Assembly (NCBI GenBank): GCA_019059635.1
Contig: JAGVRJ010000014.1
Coordinates: 992,001-1,056,000 of the forward strand
Direction: 5' to 3'
Origin: Proales similis
Taxonomy: Eukaryota > Rotifera > Eurotatoria > Ploima > Proalidae
DNA length: 64,000 nt
Made by a program: the position numbers and the translations under genes. The stretch's first letter is position 1; each line of letters starts with the position of its first letter. The notes beneath the pieces were generated by a model. It was not told the DNA's origin and did no database searches. It saw nothing but the letters and a program-made list of their open reading frames with translations. Below, one piece after another: positions 41,204 through 51,211 of this stretch.

Positions 41204-42493
41204 TTAATTGCGAGGCTGGGCCCGACTACTCGCTTGACGGTAGGCGCTATTGTTGAATGTCAGAGTTTTGAATTGTGTAGGACTGCTGATGTCGGTCGCC
41301 TCGTGTTGCGTCTCGTTTACTCTGTACGCGTCGAACTGAGCGTTGTGGTTGCCGCTGAACGCGCGATTCGTCAAAGAGGAGGCCTTGGTCACTTGACGCT
41401 CGTCGTTGCGGTTGGTGGTTATCTGCAACTGCTGGCCAAACTGCTTACTCAGAGAGGCCGTTTGACTCGCGCGGTTAATGTTGTTGTCCGAACGACGCCG
41501 GCTGCCGCCTTGTCTGCCCGGTGATGGTCCAGCAGGCTGGCTCGTCGAGCTCAGATCGCGTTCAAGGTACTGTTCGTCTAGGATTGTCGGAATCCGGGTG
41601 CTAAAGTCGAGTCGGCTCTTAAGATCTTTCTTGCTCTCCGATTCGAAGCTGACCTGGCCGCCCGGCTCGGCACTCGGCCGGCCTCTATCTGACGCCTTTC
41701 GCCTCACTGACTTGGCCGGTTTTACTTCGTTCATCATTCCCTCTGCCCTGCTCATTTCAATGTATTCGCTGAGCGGAAGACCTTTGGAGTCTGCGCTCTG
41801 CTGCTCATTGTTTGCTTGATTGTCCCCCTTGACGGCCCCTTTCCTCTCGGCCCTTTTGTTTGATCGCGGCAGCTCACGCTGGCCATTAGGTTGTGCGGAC
41901 CACTGCTCCTGTTGCTGCTGCTGTTGTGACTGCTGCTGCTGTGACTGCTGCTGTTGAGGGTAATGGCGATGACGCTGACTTGGATTAGAGGCATGAGCAG
42001 CTCCGCGCCGATTGCGACCTGAGCGCTGGCCTCGTGCAAATGCTGTCGGTGCATTTATTTCTTCAAACTTGTCGTGCTGCCACTTGTCGTCAGTTGATTG
42101 AGTCGGCTGCTGTAGTTGGACAGTTTCGTTTGGCTCGGACGTGTCTGATTGTCGCGTGTCATGATCGCGGTACTTTTCCGGCACATGTCCCAGTTGGTCC
42201 ATTTGACGAGTCTGGTCTTTCGGCTCTCTTTGATCATGCGACTCGACTGGCTTCTCTTCTTCTTGTTGGGTCAGCTCGCTGTTTGTCTCTACCGGCGGCT
42301 CGACTCTTTGCTCAATTTCATCCGGCTGTGGTTTGCCCGAGTGCTGGTCACCACAACTTGGCGCCTCTTGGCCCTGTGGCTGTGTGCCTGGCTCGTTACT
42401 CGCGTCGTCTCGTTGATCGGCCGAATTCGGCTCTACCGCTTCAGATACGGGAGAGCGCGTTGTTTCTGGACGTTCGCTTGGCTCTTGGCTCAT
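41204..42493 (-). CDS. Diverged CASC3/Barentsz paralogue
   Basis: About 429 aa, one exon, starting MSQEPSERPETT. Highly charged and Gln-rich, like its neighbour at 42908. It shares with CASC3 the segment DDKWQHDKFEEINAP followed by an Arg/Gly-rich patch (RGQRSGRNRRG). The upstream half of the SELOR motif, normally GYFFEHD, is replaced by KYRDHDTRQ. A poly-Gln stretch encoded by CTG/TTG repeats lies near 41905-41955. The order and orientation with the intact CASC3 gene point to tandem duplication. Because part of the eIF4A3-contacting motif is altered, exon-junction-complex binding may be weakened; that is inference. Confidence 0.65.
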   Translation of the reverse strand: MSQEPSERPETTRSPVSEAVEPNSADQRDDASNEPGTQPQGQEAPSCGDQHSGKPQPDEIEQRVEPPVETNSELTQQEEEKPVESHDQREPKDQTRQMDQLGHVPEKYRDHDTRQSDTSEPNETVQLQQPTQSTDDKWQHDKFEEINAPTAFARGQRSGRNRRGAAHASNPSQRHRHYPQQQQSQQQQSQQQQQQEQWSAQPNGQRELPRSNKRAERKGAVKGDNQANNEQQSADSKGLPLSEYIEMSRAEGMMNEVKPAKSVRRKASDRGRPSAEPGGQVSFESESKKDLKSRLDFSTRIPTILDEQYLERDLSSTSQPAGPSPGRQGGSRRRSDNNINRASQTASLSKQFGQQLQITTNRNDERQVTKASSLTNRAFSGNHNAQFDAYRVNETQHEATDISSPTQFKTLTFNNSAYRQASSRAQPRN

Positions 42494-42907
42494 GTTCACA
42501 CGACTATGGCGGCTGACTACTGTCGCACTGCAGCGCTTTATTTAGTTAATATAGACACGGACTGTGTAGCCCAACTGGCTGAAGAAGAAGAGCGGGCCCA
42601 AATTAGAGGCACATTATGCCGAGATAATAAATAGCAAGCGTCAAATTGGTGTCGAGCACTGGAAGCGCATAAAGTCCCCGTGTCAAGTAAATTCTGAGCC
42701 CCGTGCCAGCCCTTTCTGAAACTTTCAGCCAATTTCAAATGCGTTTATTTTACATGACCGACCCTGTGAGCTGGTCGCTGTCTAAAAACTTGCTCAAAAC
42801 AGCAGTGCACAGAGATGGGCGAGTAGAGTGCGTGAGATGGCACGCTCTGGACTCGAGCGATCGGTGTGGCGCAAAGGAAATGAGGCCGGTTGAAGAGGTG
42901 AATGAGT
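42494..42907. other. Spacer between the two CASC3-like genes
   Basis: About 410 nt of non-coding sequence; a likely promoter for the downstream paralogue. No separate gene is seen. Confidence 0.45.
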
Positions 42908-44204
42908 TTAGTCTTGAGCAGGGGCCTGTTGGCGGCCGTTGGACGGTTTAACGATCGGCAGCGCTCTTGATTCTCTCTTTGGCAAGTTGGCGCCTGTCCT
43001 TGAATGAGGGCCGTAGCCGGCCGAATAGTAAATCGTTTGACCGGTGTAGACCGGCGCAGCGGGGGGCAGCAGAGGGGCGTGCTGCTCGATGGGCACATAG
43101 TTCTGTCCAGACACGAAATAGTAATTCGGCTCGCTCTGATTATAGTTGGCTCTGGCTCGTCTCTGGTAGCTTGGCGCGGCCGTCTCCTCAAACTGCACCG
43201 TCTCTGCCTTGTCCGTTTGTGCAGACTTGGCATCGCGTCTGGACGAGTAGCGTTTCGGAACTTCGCTCTTCTCGACCGTCCGGTTTGTCTGCGGCCTGGG
43301 CGCCGACGAGCTGAACTTGGCCGCTGGCTGACGTTTAACTGGCCGGTCGTTGACTTTGACATTTCGCTCGCTGCTTGTCGAGCGGGCTTTGCTTCGTCTC
43401 AATCGCCGCAGCTTTTCGCGCATTTCAGCGTCGTCGTCGTCGTCCGACTCGGCATCTTGTTGCTTTTCAGTCGGCTCTTCCTTCACTGGACTGTCTTCTC
43501 GTTCGACATGCTCCGGTCTGGACGGACGTCGAACGAACCGAGTTGTCCGATTCGAGCCTCGTCCACGGGCTGCGAACGCTCCGCGTCGAACGCTTCTACT
43601 TGCGGCCGGGTTTCGCTGCGTGTCATTCCTCTTTCGTTCAACTGGCTCGTTGCCGTTGATCTCTTCGAATTTGTCGTGCTTCCACTCGGCCTGGTCGTCG
43701 ACGCTCTCCACGAACGGCACGTTTCTCCGCACCTGCCCTCCTCTTCCTGGCCGAAATCCGCGTCTAGTAGGGCCGCCTCTGCCTCTTGACGGAAGATCGC
43801 CTCTCTCAACTTCCTTCTCACTTTTCTCGTCTGGATCATCTTGGCGACAGTCGTGCTCGAAGAAATAGCCCGCCTTGGGAATCATGGCCGGGTCTTTTCT
43901 AATTTTAGCTTTTACTTGGTTCTCTTTCGGTTCTTTGGCCGCATCATCGACCTGAACACTTTGGCTGTGCTCTTGCTCGGGCTGCTCGTCTTCTGAATGA
44001 GCATTGGCGTGCTCCTGGTCGCTTTGTGGCTGCTGCTGCTGCTGCTGCGTCTGCTCGACTGCCTCTTCGACTTGATCGGTGTTCTGTTCTGTTTGCTGAC
44101 TGCAAGACACATCAGATGCCGACTTGGGCTGCGAACTTTCGCTCTCTTGCCCTTCAGAGTTTGCGTGCAAATCTTCCGCCTTTGGCTCAGCGAGATCTTT
44201 CATG
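42908..44204 (-). CDS. CASC3: CASC3/MLN51/Barentsz homologue, exon junction complex core
   Basis: About 431 aa in one exon, starting MKDLAEPKAED; the long open frame upstream lacks an ATG. The SELOR region that wraps eIF4A3 is recognisable as two parts: IPKAGYFFEHDCRQDD and, after an Arg/Gly-rich insert, EWKHDKFEEING. Both match PRRGLFFEHD and WEHDKFRED of the family. The flanks are acidic Gln/Glu-rich upstream and RG/SR-rich downstream. The protein is the cytoplasmic exon junction complex subunit involved in mRNA localisation, translation and nonsense-mediated decay. The C-terminus has a Pro/Tyr-rich stretch (PLLPPAAPVYTGQTIYYS). Confidence 0.85.
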
Positions 44205-44901
44205 TTTGCTGCGTTGTGTTGCTCTGTCCGGCCAACTGGCTGGGCTTGGGTTTTGCTCGAACAACTTGACTCATAATTAGCCGACACAGAGCAACTCAGC
44301 AGAGCACAGAGCGACAATTCTACGTGTCAGAATTTACTTTACAATAAAGTCCACTTCAGTCACGCATTCAATTCTCCGATTCTGAGCTTCGACTTGGCAC
44401 TTCTGGCCTCTAACTGTCTTCCTTTTATCTCTGTTGGCTACAACAAGTGTTTCATCGCCAGGCAGCTTTGATATTGCCATTTTGCGGCCTGTTCATTTCC
44501 ATTTTAGACGCTTCCGGCTGAATCAGGTCGTTGTTTGTTTCGTGTCTGAGTCTTCTAGAAATTGCAAAATATCGCCAAAAAAGAAACGTCTCCATTAAGT
44601 TAAGTTAGATTAAGTTAGATATGTAGTCTAGGCTGGTTTTGGACTTTGAAAATGTGTTTTACTCGACCAGGAGTAATGTGAGAACAGGCACTGTCTGGTT
44701 GCTATTGGCAACACAAAAGAATGGCAACGATTCGCCGTTCTCTCTCTTCTGTATGTGCAAGCGATTGAACTCGATCGGAATGAGTCAGACAAGAGAAGAA
44801 AGCGTTTGATCATCCACAAGGAGCTCAGAGATTGACCCCAGAGAGAGAGAGTTAGAGAGAAAGAGAGAAGCGAGCCGGGGTTGGGAAGGCGCTGAAGGAG
44901 A
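44205..44901. other. Divergent intergenic region, CASC3 and CCDC157
   Basis: Upstream of both genes. It contains a GTTAAGTTAGATTAAG repeat near 44597-44620 and a GAGA run near 44840-44866. No coding exon is seen. Confidence 0.5.
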
Positions 44902-47712
44902 ATGGCGTTTTTGCTCGGCACCGAATCGTGCATTGAAGCCTTACGATCGGACGTGGCCGACATCCAGCAGATAATCGACGACATTCTAAGTCGGACCGGC
45001 GAGAGAAGAAGCGACATAAGCAAGTGAGTCTAGTGAGCAAGTGAGTCAAGAGAGCACAAGTGGCTTCAACTCGATTCCGAACAGATGCTATTCATGGAAG
45101 AGTCCGGACAAGCTGGCCACTCAGCTCGATGTTGGCCAGCTACTCGAGAGGTACAAATTCGGCGCAGACCAGGTCGACAATCAAATGACTCACTACAGTC
45201 TGCTCGAGCTGGTCGTCGACAGGTAAACGAACCACGTGACCACAGAGCTCACAGAGATCGAATAAGCGAACGACTCAAGGCTTCTTTATCTGCTGCACAT
45301 CTCGTGCTCGCACGCCGAGAGCAGTCTTCAGAGTGGACAGACGAACGCGGCCAAAAATGTTCAAATTGCACGCCTCACTGCCGGACTGACCATAAAAAAG
45401 TACTGGAATCGCTTCTCTCAGCTGAGCGCGTCTGTGCGCCATCTGAGCAGTAAACGAAACTGCGTAAGTGAACGAACAAGTGAAGGCGTGTGGGCCAAGC
45501 AAATGTTGCTGCTTTCGAAAGGAGAACAGCGGCAAGTCGGAGGAGGCCAAGGCAACGTCGAACGGCAGCCAAGAGAGGAGCGGCGCTACACTGGGCGGCA
45601 GACGCGAGAGCAAACGGCCGCCGTCAGAAGAGCAGTCGTTCAAAGCCACGCAAACTGTGGAGACGTCGTTCGTGCCCTGCGAGTCGTGTGGCAAAATTCA
45701 GGCTAACTTGAAGCAGAACGCCGATCTGCTGATAAACATGTGCCACTATTCGGATATAAACTCGAGCGTGGGCAAGTACCGCAGTGGACTAATGGCCAGT
45801 CAGCTGATGAGCGGTGGCTGGCTCAGCGGACCTGACCTGGACAAATGGCTGAGCGAGCAAGACAAGGACCTGCAGCGGCTAAACAGACACCTCGAGTATT
45901 TGAACAAGAACAACGAGCTGCTGAAGGAGAAGCTCAAGTCGAGCGAAGTAGAGATGAAAAAGCAGGCGAGCGTGGAGAACGAGCTGAGACAAGCGCTCAG
46001 ACAGGAGCAAGAGACGAGAACGATTCAGCTGAAGCAGCAAGAGAAGAAGCTCGCCGACCAGCGAGAGGAGATGGACGCGCGTCTCAAACGCCTGCAGACC
46101 GAGCTGAACGAGTCGAACGAGCAAGTCGAGCGCCTTTTGAGCGACCGCGACAATCTAAGAGAGCTGCAGGCGAAAAACGAAGAAATCCTCAAGGAGGTCA
46201 ACGAGAGCAATCGCGTCCTTCAGCATCAAGTCAAATTGATCAACGACGACAAGTCGCGAATCGAACGGCTCGAACAAGAGAGACTAGTGCTCAACACGGA
46301 GCTCGACTGCGTGCGACGCGAGCTATCCACCAAAAGCGACGAGCTGAGCAAAGAGCGATGCCGCACCGACGATCTAATTCGAATCGAACAGGTAAGAGTC
46401 TCTGACTTTATTCATGTCCGAAGCGCCTCACTCAATCGGCGGCCAAGGCGTTGAAGCTGAGAAACGAATCGCTGTGCGAAGCGCAAGACAAGCTCACTGT
46501 CGAGCTGGAGAACGAGCGCAAACGAACCGGCCAAAGAGACAGACTTGAAACGCAGCTGAGCGAATGCGAGCGCAAAATAGGCGAGCTGAGCCTAGAGAAC
46601 GAAACGCTCCGATCTGAGACGATGAGGGCGCACGAGGAGTTGAAAAGGCTCAAGGACAATGAGCTGCTGCTGCTCAAGTATCCGGATCTGTACGGGCCCA
46701 TGGAGAACCTGAGCGCGGAGGAAGCGGACGTGTGCGAGGACATGCTGGGTCAAATAAGCGCCAACAAGCATCGCATCGGCCTGCTGCAGAATTTGAACAA
46801 GAAACTGGAGAACTCGATCAAGAAGCTGAACGAAACGCAAACGCTCTCTCGCGCATCCAGCGGACAGCAGGCCAAAGGCGACTTTATGAGACATGGCACC
46901 GACTCAACCACTGACACATCTAGAAGCCTCTCAGAGCAGCCTGTTCTCACTCGGCCTGTTCCCTTGTTCACATTTGAGAACGAAGCGCGTCCCAATGGCT
47001 CTGAGCCCACTCCCAAGTAAGTAGCAGTCACTGGCTCATGATTTCGCTTTGTCTCATTGAGCAAATTCGACTCAGTGAGATTGACGACGACGACGATCAA
47101 GATGAAGAGGAAGAAGAATTTTACCGACAACACGAGGCAGGCAGAAAGTACGAAGCAGAAATGCGGCTGGCGAGCTCCACACAGCGCCGCACCGAAGAGC
47201 TCGATCAACTCGATTCTGGAGACGACTTCCTCAAGGGCAAGCGAGAGTCGGATGAGCTTTACTTGCAGCAGCTGAACGCAATAGCCAACGGAAGCGGCCT
47301 GGTCGCCAAAAAGGAGGAAGGAGAGTTGGCGTTGCGAATCACGGCCGGCATCCAGAAGTCGGCTAAACGAGGCAGCTCGCGACAATCTTCGTTTCTGTAC
47401 AGTGCGAGCAACTCGTCTGTGGCCAGCAGCAGGCCAGCCAGTCGAGCTGCAAGCGGCAAACACGCGTCTGCGTTCGCTATACCGCCGGCCGAGAAAGGCA
47501 TGGAAGTGATTGTGGGCAAAGGAAAGCGCTCAACCCCGATCCAGTCGGCCAAGTCGAATCGGGCCGAGTCAACTGGCCGCAATGCTGCACGTCCGCCCTT
47601 GTCTGGCGGCAAGCCAGCTTCGCCTGAGTCATTTGTTTGCACAAATTGCGAGAAAAAGTACTCGACTCGCAAGGACTTGGATATTCACAAGCTCTATTGC
47701 GTGGCCAATTAA
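44902..47712 (+). CDS. CCDC157: CCDC157 homologue, coiled-coil protein with C-terminal zinc finger
   Basis: Six exons: 44902-45023, 45085-45222, 45280-45463, 45522-46391, 46448-47016, 47076-47712; about 839 aa. The N-terminal globular part matches CCDC157: MAFLLGTESCIEALRSDV, CYSWKSPDKLATQLD, HYSLLELVVDRLLYLL and LTAGLTIKKYW. ATQTVETSFVPCESC corresponds to the human SQTIETALVPCDAC stretch. Residues about 290-590 form a long coiled coil. The end carries a single C2HC-type finger, CTNCEKKYSTRKDLDIHKLYC, after a Ser-rich region. CCDC157 is linked to Golgi organisation and sperm development in vertebrates; cellular role here is not shown by sequence. Confidence 0.87.
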
Positions 47713-48104
47713 GTTGGATGCGCTCGCTAGTGCCAATTTCAAAAGATCGCTCAGGCTGAATCAAATAATTGAACTGAACTAAAACAACAACAAGCTCTGC
47801 GAAGAGTGTCGCCTCACTCAATTTTGCTGCAGTTCAATTTAAAATTCAATTTCAGCGTCAAAGTGAAAAAGAAAAAATCCATTCCACACCTAATTGACTG
47901 ATTCTTTGGTTGATGGGCTCTTCTTGATGGGTGCTGACTTCGGGCTGCCAAATTTGATTCGATTTTTCTTTTCTCTTATTTAAATGCCTGACCGATGTAC
48001 GATAAGAAGTAGAAATGTAGAATAGTCAGATTCAAGTGAGTCACTTGCCGAGTTCCAAAGTGAGCCGAGTCATTTCTGACTCTGCTTACTCATGGCCAGA
48101 AGCC
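47713..48104. other. Intergenic between CCDC157 and the microprotein cluster
   Basis: Non-coding. Nothing is recognised before the TATA box at 48105. Confidence 0.4.
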
Positions 48105-48112
48105 TATAAAAG
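48105..48112 (+). promoter_or_regulatory. TATA box of microprotein gene 1
   Basis: TATAAAAG 71 nt upstream of the ATG at 48176, positioned for a 30-40 nt leader. The same arrangement recurs at all four cluster members. Confidence 0.75.
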
Positions 48113-48175
48113 CAGGCCAGCAGAGTGCGTTCGAGCTGAGAAGCAATTCAATAAAAAAGCAGCAAACGACCAAAA

Positions 48176-48478
48176 ATGGGATCAAGAGGAAGTCGCAACC
48201 GCCCTGCAGCAGGCACCAGCAACCAAATGGCACCACCGATGGGTCCTATGGGTCCTGGTCCAATGGGCCCTGGTCCATTTGGTCCTATGGGTCCAATGGG
48301 TCCTGGTCCGATGGGCCCACAACCAATGCCTGTTGTGGTTGTCGGAGCTGATCCGAGCTTGTTTGCTGGATTCGACTGCGGCTCTTACGGATCTGCGTCG
48401 TATGGCTACCCGGGATCATCATATGGCTATCAATCGCCATACGGATTCCAATCTGGCTATGGCTACGGTTATTATTAA
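48176..48478 (+). CDS. MGSR microprotein 1 (Pro/Met/Gly-rich, Tyr-ended)
   Basis: 100 aa, single exon. The start MGSRGSRN fits the N-myristoylation consensus (Gly at 2, Ser at 6, basic residues after). The middle is a PMGPMGPGPMGP-type repeat, then a hydrophobic VVVVGADPS, then Gly/Ser/Tyr repeats ending GYGYGYY. There is no signal peptide or transmembrane helix. It shares start, end and promoter layout with genes at 49819, 51029 and 51888. Function unknown. Such composition suggests a membrane-tethered, phase-separating or structural peptide; this is inference. Confidence 0.75.
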   Translation: MGSRGSRNRPAAGTSNQMAPPMGPMGPGPMGPGPFGPMGPMGPGPMGPQPMPVVVVGADPSLFAGFDCGSYGSASYGYPGSSYGYQSPYGFQSGYGYGYY

Positions 48479-49727
48479 ATTTAAAGAAAAGCACATTTAC
48501 TCTGCTCTTCCTCAACACAAGCCCTTCTCCTCAAATGACATTCAAGTCTTTTATTTAGCTCTAGTTTTGCTTCAAGCTTTTATTCAAGCCAAATTATAAG
48601 CTCAAACGCTTGAATAGTGAACGCTTCTTTGATCAAGAACTAGCCGGCAGTTCTTGACACGACAGACAAAACAAAGAAGCGGATTCAAGCGACTCGTTAG
48701 CTTTTATTCAATCGCATGTCCTCTCTTTCTACTCTCTAACGTACGTTTTACACCTTGCTACCTGCCCCTTTTTAAGACTCATTTAGTCGAATAAATGAAT
48801 TATATCGATTCGAATGGGCTTGTGAAGAACACAGCCTCTTTGAGAACTGGGATTTAGCCTGGCAGAACGCTTGAGGAGGACTCTTTCGAATGGAACTCTT
48901 TTTTTTTGCTTTATTCATTCATTCACCGATGTTGCGAGCATGTTGAGATCGAAATTGAGTGGCTTCGATCGACGAATGAGTGAGCGAACGAGCAAAAGTA
49001 AATTTTGGAGTGTTAGTGGCCGATTGGCAATGAGCACCGAGCATCGCCTTTCCACCCCTGACTAATTCTCCTCCTCTTCTCTCTCTCTCTTCGAGACGCT
49101 TTGTTTCTTTCAATCTCGCTTAATGGTCGCCTAGTATCTCTAAATCAAACTCTCCCACGCAGTGAAGCAGAAAATCGCGCAGACGTTGACTTGAATGCAA
49201 GCATTTTGATTTATAATTTTGTTTTGATCTGGCAGGCATCTATGCATCACTCACAAAAAAGCATTTTGGCCATCAGCAAGATTCGATCAATCGGCCGTCA
49301 AACTCATCGTCGTCTTGCTCGTTGTTTTCCCAGTGTTGTTGTTTTTGTTGTTTTTTTTTTTTATTGTTCGCCTCTCTTTTCGCGTTGTTGTTTTTGCCGT
49401 CCAAAATATTAAGAAGAGAGGACGCAGCGAGGCAAATTTTTCCCTTGGTGCGTGTATTTGAAATTGGTAGGAAAAATATTTTAATTAATAAGAGCTGATG
49501 GCTCATCGTGGCCTTTTCCCAGATCTGTGTGCATTCAATCGCCCACACTCACACACACACACACGCACGCACACACAAACACACACACACACTCATACAG
49601 AGACAAGCACACGCGGGGTATTTTGCTTTTCGACGAGTCGAAGAGGGGGCGTCCCACTAGCGAAATGAGAGCAAGACTGTCGCGCATGAGTGGTTCAGAG
49701 AAATATCTAATGATGCAATTATTTAGC
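48479..49727. other. Intergenic within the microprotein cluster
   Basis: 1.2 kb with no supported gene. It contains T-runs (about 48898-48908 and 49349-49363) and a CA-rich tract (about 49547-49592). The first about 180 nt are the 3' UTR of gene 1; no MGSR-like start is seen. Confidence 0.45.
49547..49592. repeat. CA-rich microsatellite
   Basis: About 45 nt of CA repeats with a few CACGCA and CAAACA interruptions. Confidence 0.85.
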
Positions 49728-49735
49728 TATAAATA
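49728..49735 (+). promoter_or_regulatory. TATA box of microprotein gene 2
   Basis: TATAAATA 91 nt upstream of the ATG at 49819. The same octamer is used by genes 3 and 4. Confidence 0.75.
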
Positions 49736-49818
49736 CTGCTGCTAGTCGTTTAATTAAATTCAAAACTTCAAGTCATCGGCCAAATTTACATTCAGGACCA
49801 AAAACTCAATAAATCGAA

Positions 49819-50028
49819 ATGGGCTCCAGATCATCAAAGAACAAACAATTGAACCCGGCTGTCCAGCCAGGCTTCCCATCGCCATACGGTCAACAGCAGT
49901 TCGGCGGATACAGCGCATTCCCACAGTACGGCGGCTATGGTGGTGGATACCAACAGTGCGGCGGCTACGGCAGCTTCGGCGGTGGCTATGGTGGCGGCTA
50001 TGGCGGCTACGGTGGCTACGGCTATTAA
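49819..50028 (+). CDS. MGSR microprotein 2 (Gly/Tyr-rich)
   Basis: 69 aa, single exon. It starts MGSRSSKNKQ (predicted N-myristoylated, basic patch) and continues into FGGY, GGYGGG and GYGGYG repeats, ending GGYGY. An AATAAA is at about 50191. It lacks the signal peptide expected of nematode-type GY-rich secreted antimicrobial peptides. Paralogue of the genes at 48176, 51029 and 51888. Confidence 0.75.
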   Translation: MGSRSSKNKQLNPAVQPGFPSPYGQQQFGGYSAFPQYGGYGGGYQQCGGYGSFGGGYGGGYGGYGGYGY

Positions 50029-50129
50029 GCAACCAACCAGCACCAAATACTCAAACATGCGGAGCGATGCAGCTGCTCTGCTCTAACACGCCTTTTTCCT
50101 ATCTATCTCCACGTGCCCCAGCTCCTTGC

Positions 50130-50147
50130 TCACCCTGAATATATTCT
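50130..50147 (+). repeat. Direct repeat, copy 1 (3' UTR of microprotein gene 2)
   Basis: The 18-nt word TCACCCTGAATATATTCT, preceded by CTATCTATCT, recurs exactly at 50693-50710. Confidence 0.85.
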
Positions 50148-50230
50148 TTTTATTCAAAATTCAATTTCATAATGTTGAGTCTAGTACTAGTTAAATAAAT
50201 CCCAAAATCAAACAAGCCGAGATTGGTGTT

Positions 50231-50449
50231 TTATTTGAAAGCTGGCCTCAGCCAGAGAAGGGTTGGACTCTTTGCGAAGCTAAATTCAACGAAACTAAGT
50301 TGAACGAATCTAAACTGCGAATAGAGTAGAGACTTCTCTGGACCTGCAAGGCCTCCGAGCATAGCAGCAGGTTTTAGGTTTGAGCATGGAGAGCAGGTCA
50401 CAACCGGTCGCCTTGAATTGCTCTTCTTTCCAGTCTCGTTTGTCGTCAT
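50231..50449 (-). CDS. Possible small TATA-driven gene on the minus strand
   Basis: A minus-strand TATAAAA at 50557-50563, a first downstream ATG at 50449 opening a 72-aa frame (MTTNETGKKSNSRRP), and an AATAAA overlapping its stop together look like a compact transcription unit. The protein has no known domain and does not begin MGSR. A second frame over the same DNA contains a Cys-rich end (KPKTCCYARRPC), so the true frame is uncertain. Confidence 0.3.
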   Translation of the reverse strand: MTTNETGKKSNSRRPVVTCSPCSNLKPAAMLGGLAGPEKSLLYSQFRFVQLSFVEFSFAKSPTLLWLRPAFK

Positions 50450-50556
50450 CGAGCCACACTAATCGGCTCGAGTCGGCTCGATACCTGCAAGCGGGGCTTC
50501 GAGATTTCAGCTTGAGACCAGACTCTGCCAAACGACGAATGAAGAAGCCGACTGCT

Positions 50557-50563
50557 TTTTATA
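50557..50563 (-). promoter_or_regulatory. Minus-strand TATA box
   Basis: TATAAAA on the minus strand, about 110 nt before the ATG at 50449. It is similar in form to those of the plus-strand cluster genes. Confidence 0.4.
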
Positions 50564-50692
50564 CTAATCGTCTGCATCTCTTTGCTCTCTGCCTCGCCGC
50601 TTTTTAATGAACTATCAACTTTCACGCTTGTCGCTCTCCCAATTTAGACGTTTTTCTCTCTCTCTCTGGCGCGCGCTGTCTCTATCTATCTA

Positions 50693-50710
50693 TCACCCTG
50701 AATATATTCT
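50693..50710 (+). repeat. Direct repeat, copy 2
   Basis: Exact second copy of the 18-nt word at 50130, again preceded by CTATCTATCTA. It lies about 235 nt upstream of the TATA box of gene 3. Confidence 0.85.
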
Positions 50711-50944
50711 GTAAAGAATTAGATGTCTAATAGCATTTTTTGACTCGAACGTCAAATAGGTCGCCAATTAGATTTCGAACTGAGTTGCAGCAGCGTCAGC
50801 CATGATTAGCAGCGCGAGCCAAGAATTCAAATTGGCCTAAATTCATTTGATGCCAATTAATTTTATTGCCGAATCAGTTAATGATGGGTGGGAAGTGTGG
50901 AGGAAGAATTCGAGAAATGGCAGCCAATTTGAGAACGGTGCGGG

Positions 50945-50952
50945 TATAAATA
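50945..50952 (+). promoter_or_regulatory. TATA box of microprotein gene 3
   Basis: TATAAATA followed by CGGCG, 84 nt upstream of the ATG at 51029. Confidence 0.75.
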
Positions 50953-51028
50953 CGGCGATCGAGCAACGAGCGAGAATCGCAATCGTCACACCGTTTCAAT
51001 CGACAAGAATTTAGGAGAGCAAGAAAAG

Positions 51029-51211
51029 ATGGGCTCGAGATCGTCCAGACCAGCTGCCGCAGCCGCCAGCCAGCTTCCACCACAAACCGGTTTCAATCAG
51101 GCCGGACCCATGTTCCCGTTCGCTTCCAGCCCAACCATCGTTCCGGTCATTCCAGTCCAGCCCTACTACTACCCGTGCGCAACCACGTACACCACTTGCT
51201 GCTATTACTAG
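51029..51211 (+). CDS. MGSR microprotein 3 (Ala/Pro-rich, Cys/Tyr-ended)
   Basis: 60 aa, single exon. It starts MGSRSSRPAAAAAS and has a hydrophobic Pro/Val middle (TIVPVIPVQP), ending in YYYPC...TTCCYY. It is the shortest member and the only one with cysteines near the end, which could be palmitoylated or disulfide-linked (inference). The AATAAA is at about 51385. Confidence 0.72.
   Translation: MGSRSSRPAAAAASQLPPQTGFNQAGPMFPFASSPTIVPVIPVQPYYYPCATTYTTCCYY

Noticed and set aside
43004-43868. 261-aa and 172-aa plus-strand frames
   Set aside because: Antisense of CASC3; Arg/Leu-rich composition mirrors the Gln/Glu/Arg-rich sense protein.
45845-46405. 186-aa frame rich in Arg/Ala/Glu
   Set aside because: A +1 shadow of the CCDC157 coiled coil in the same exon.
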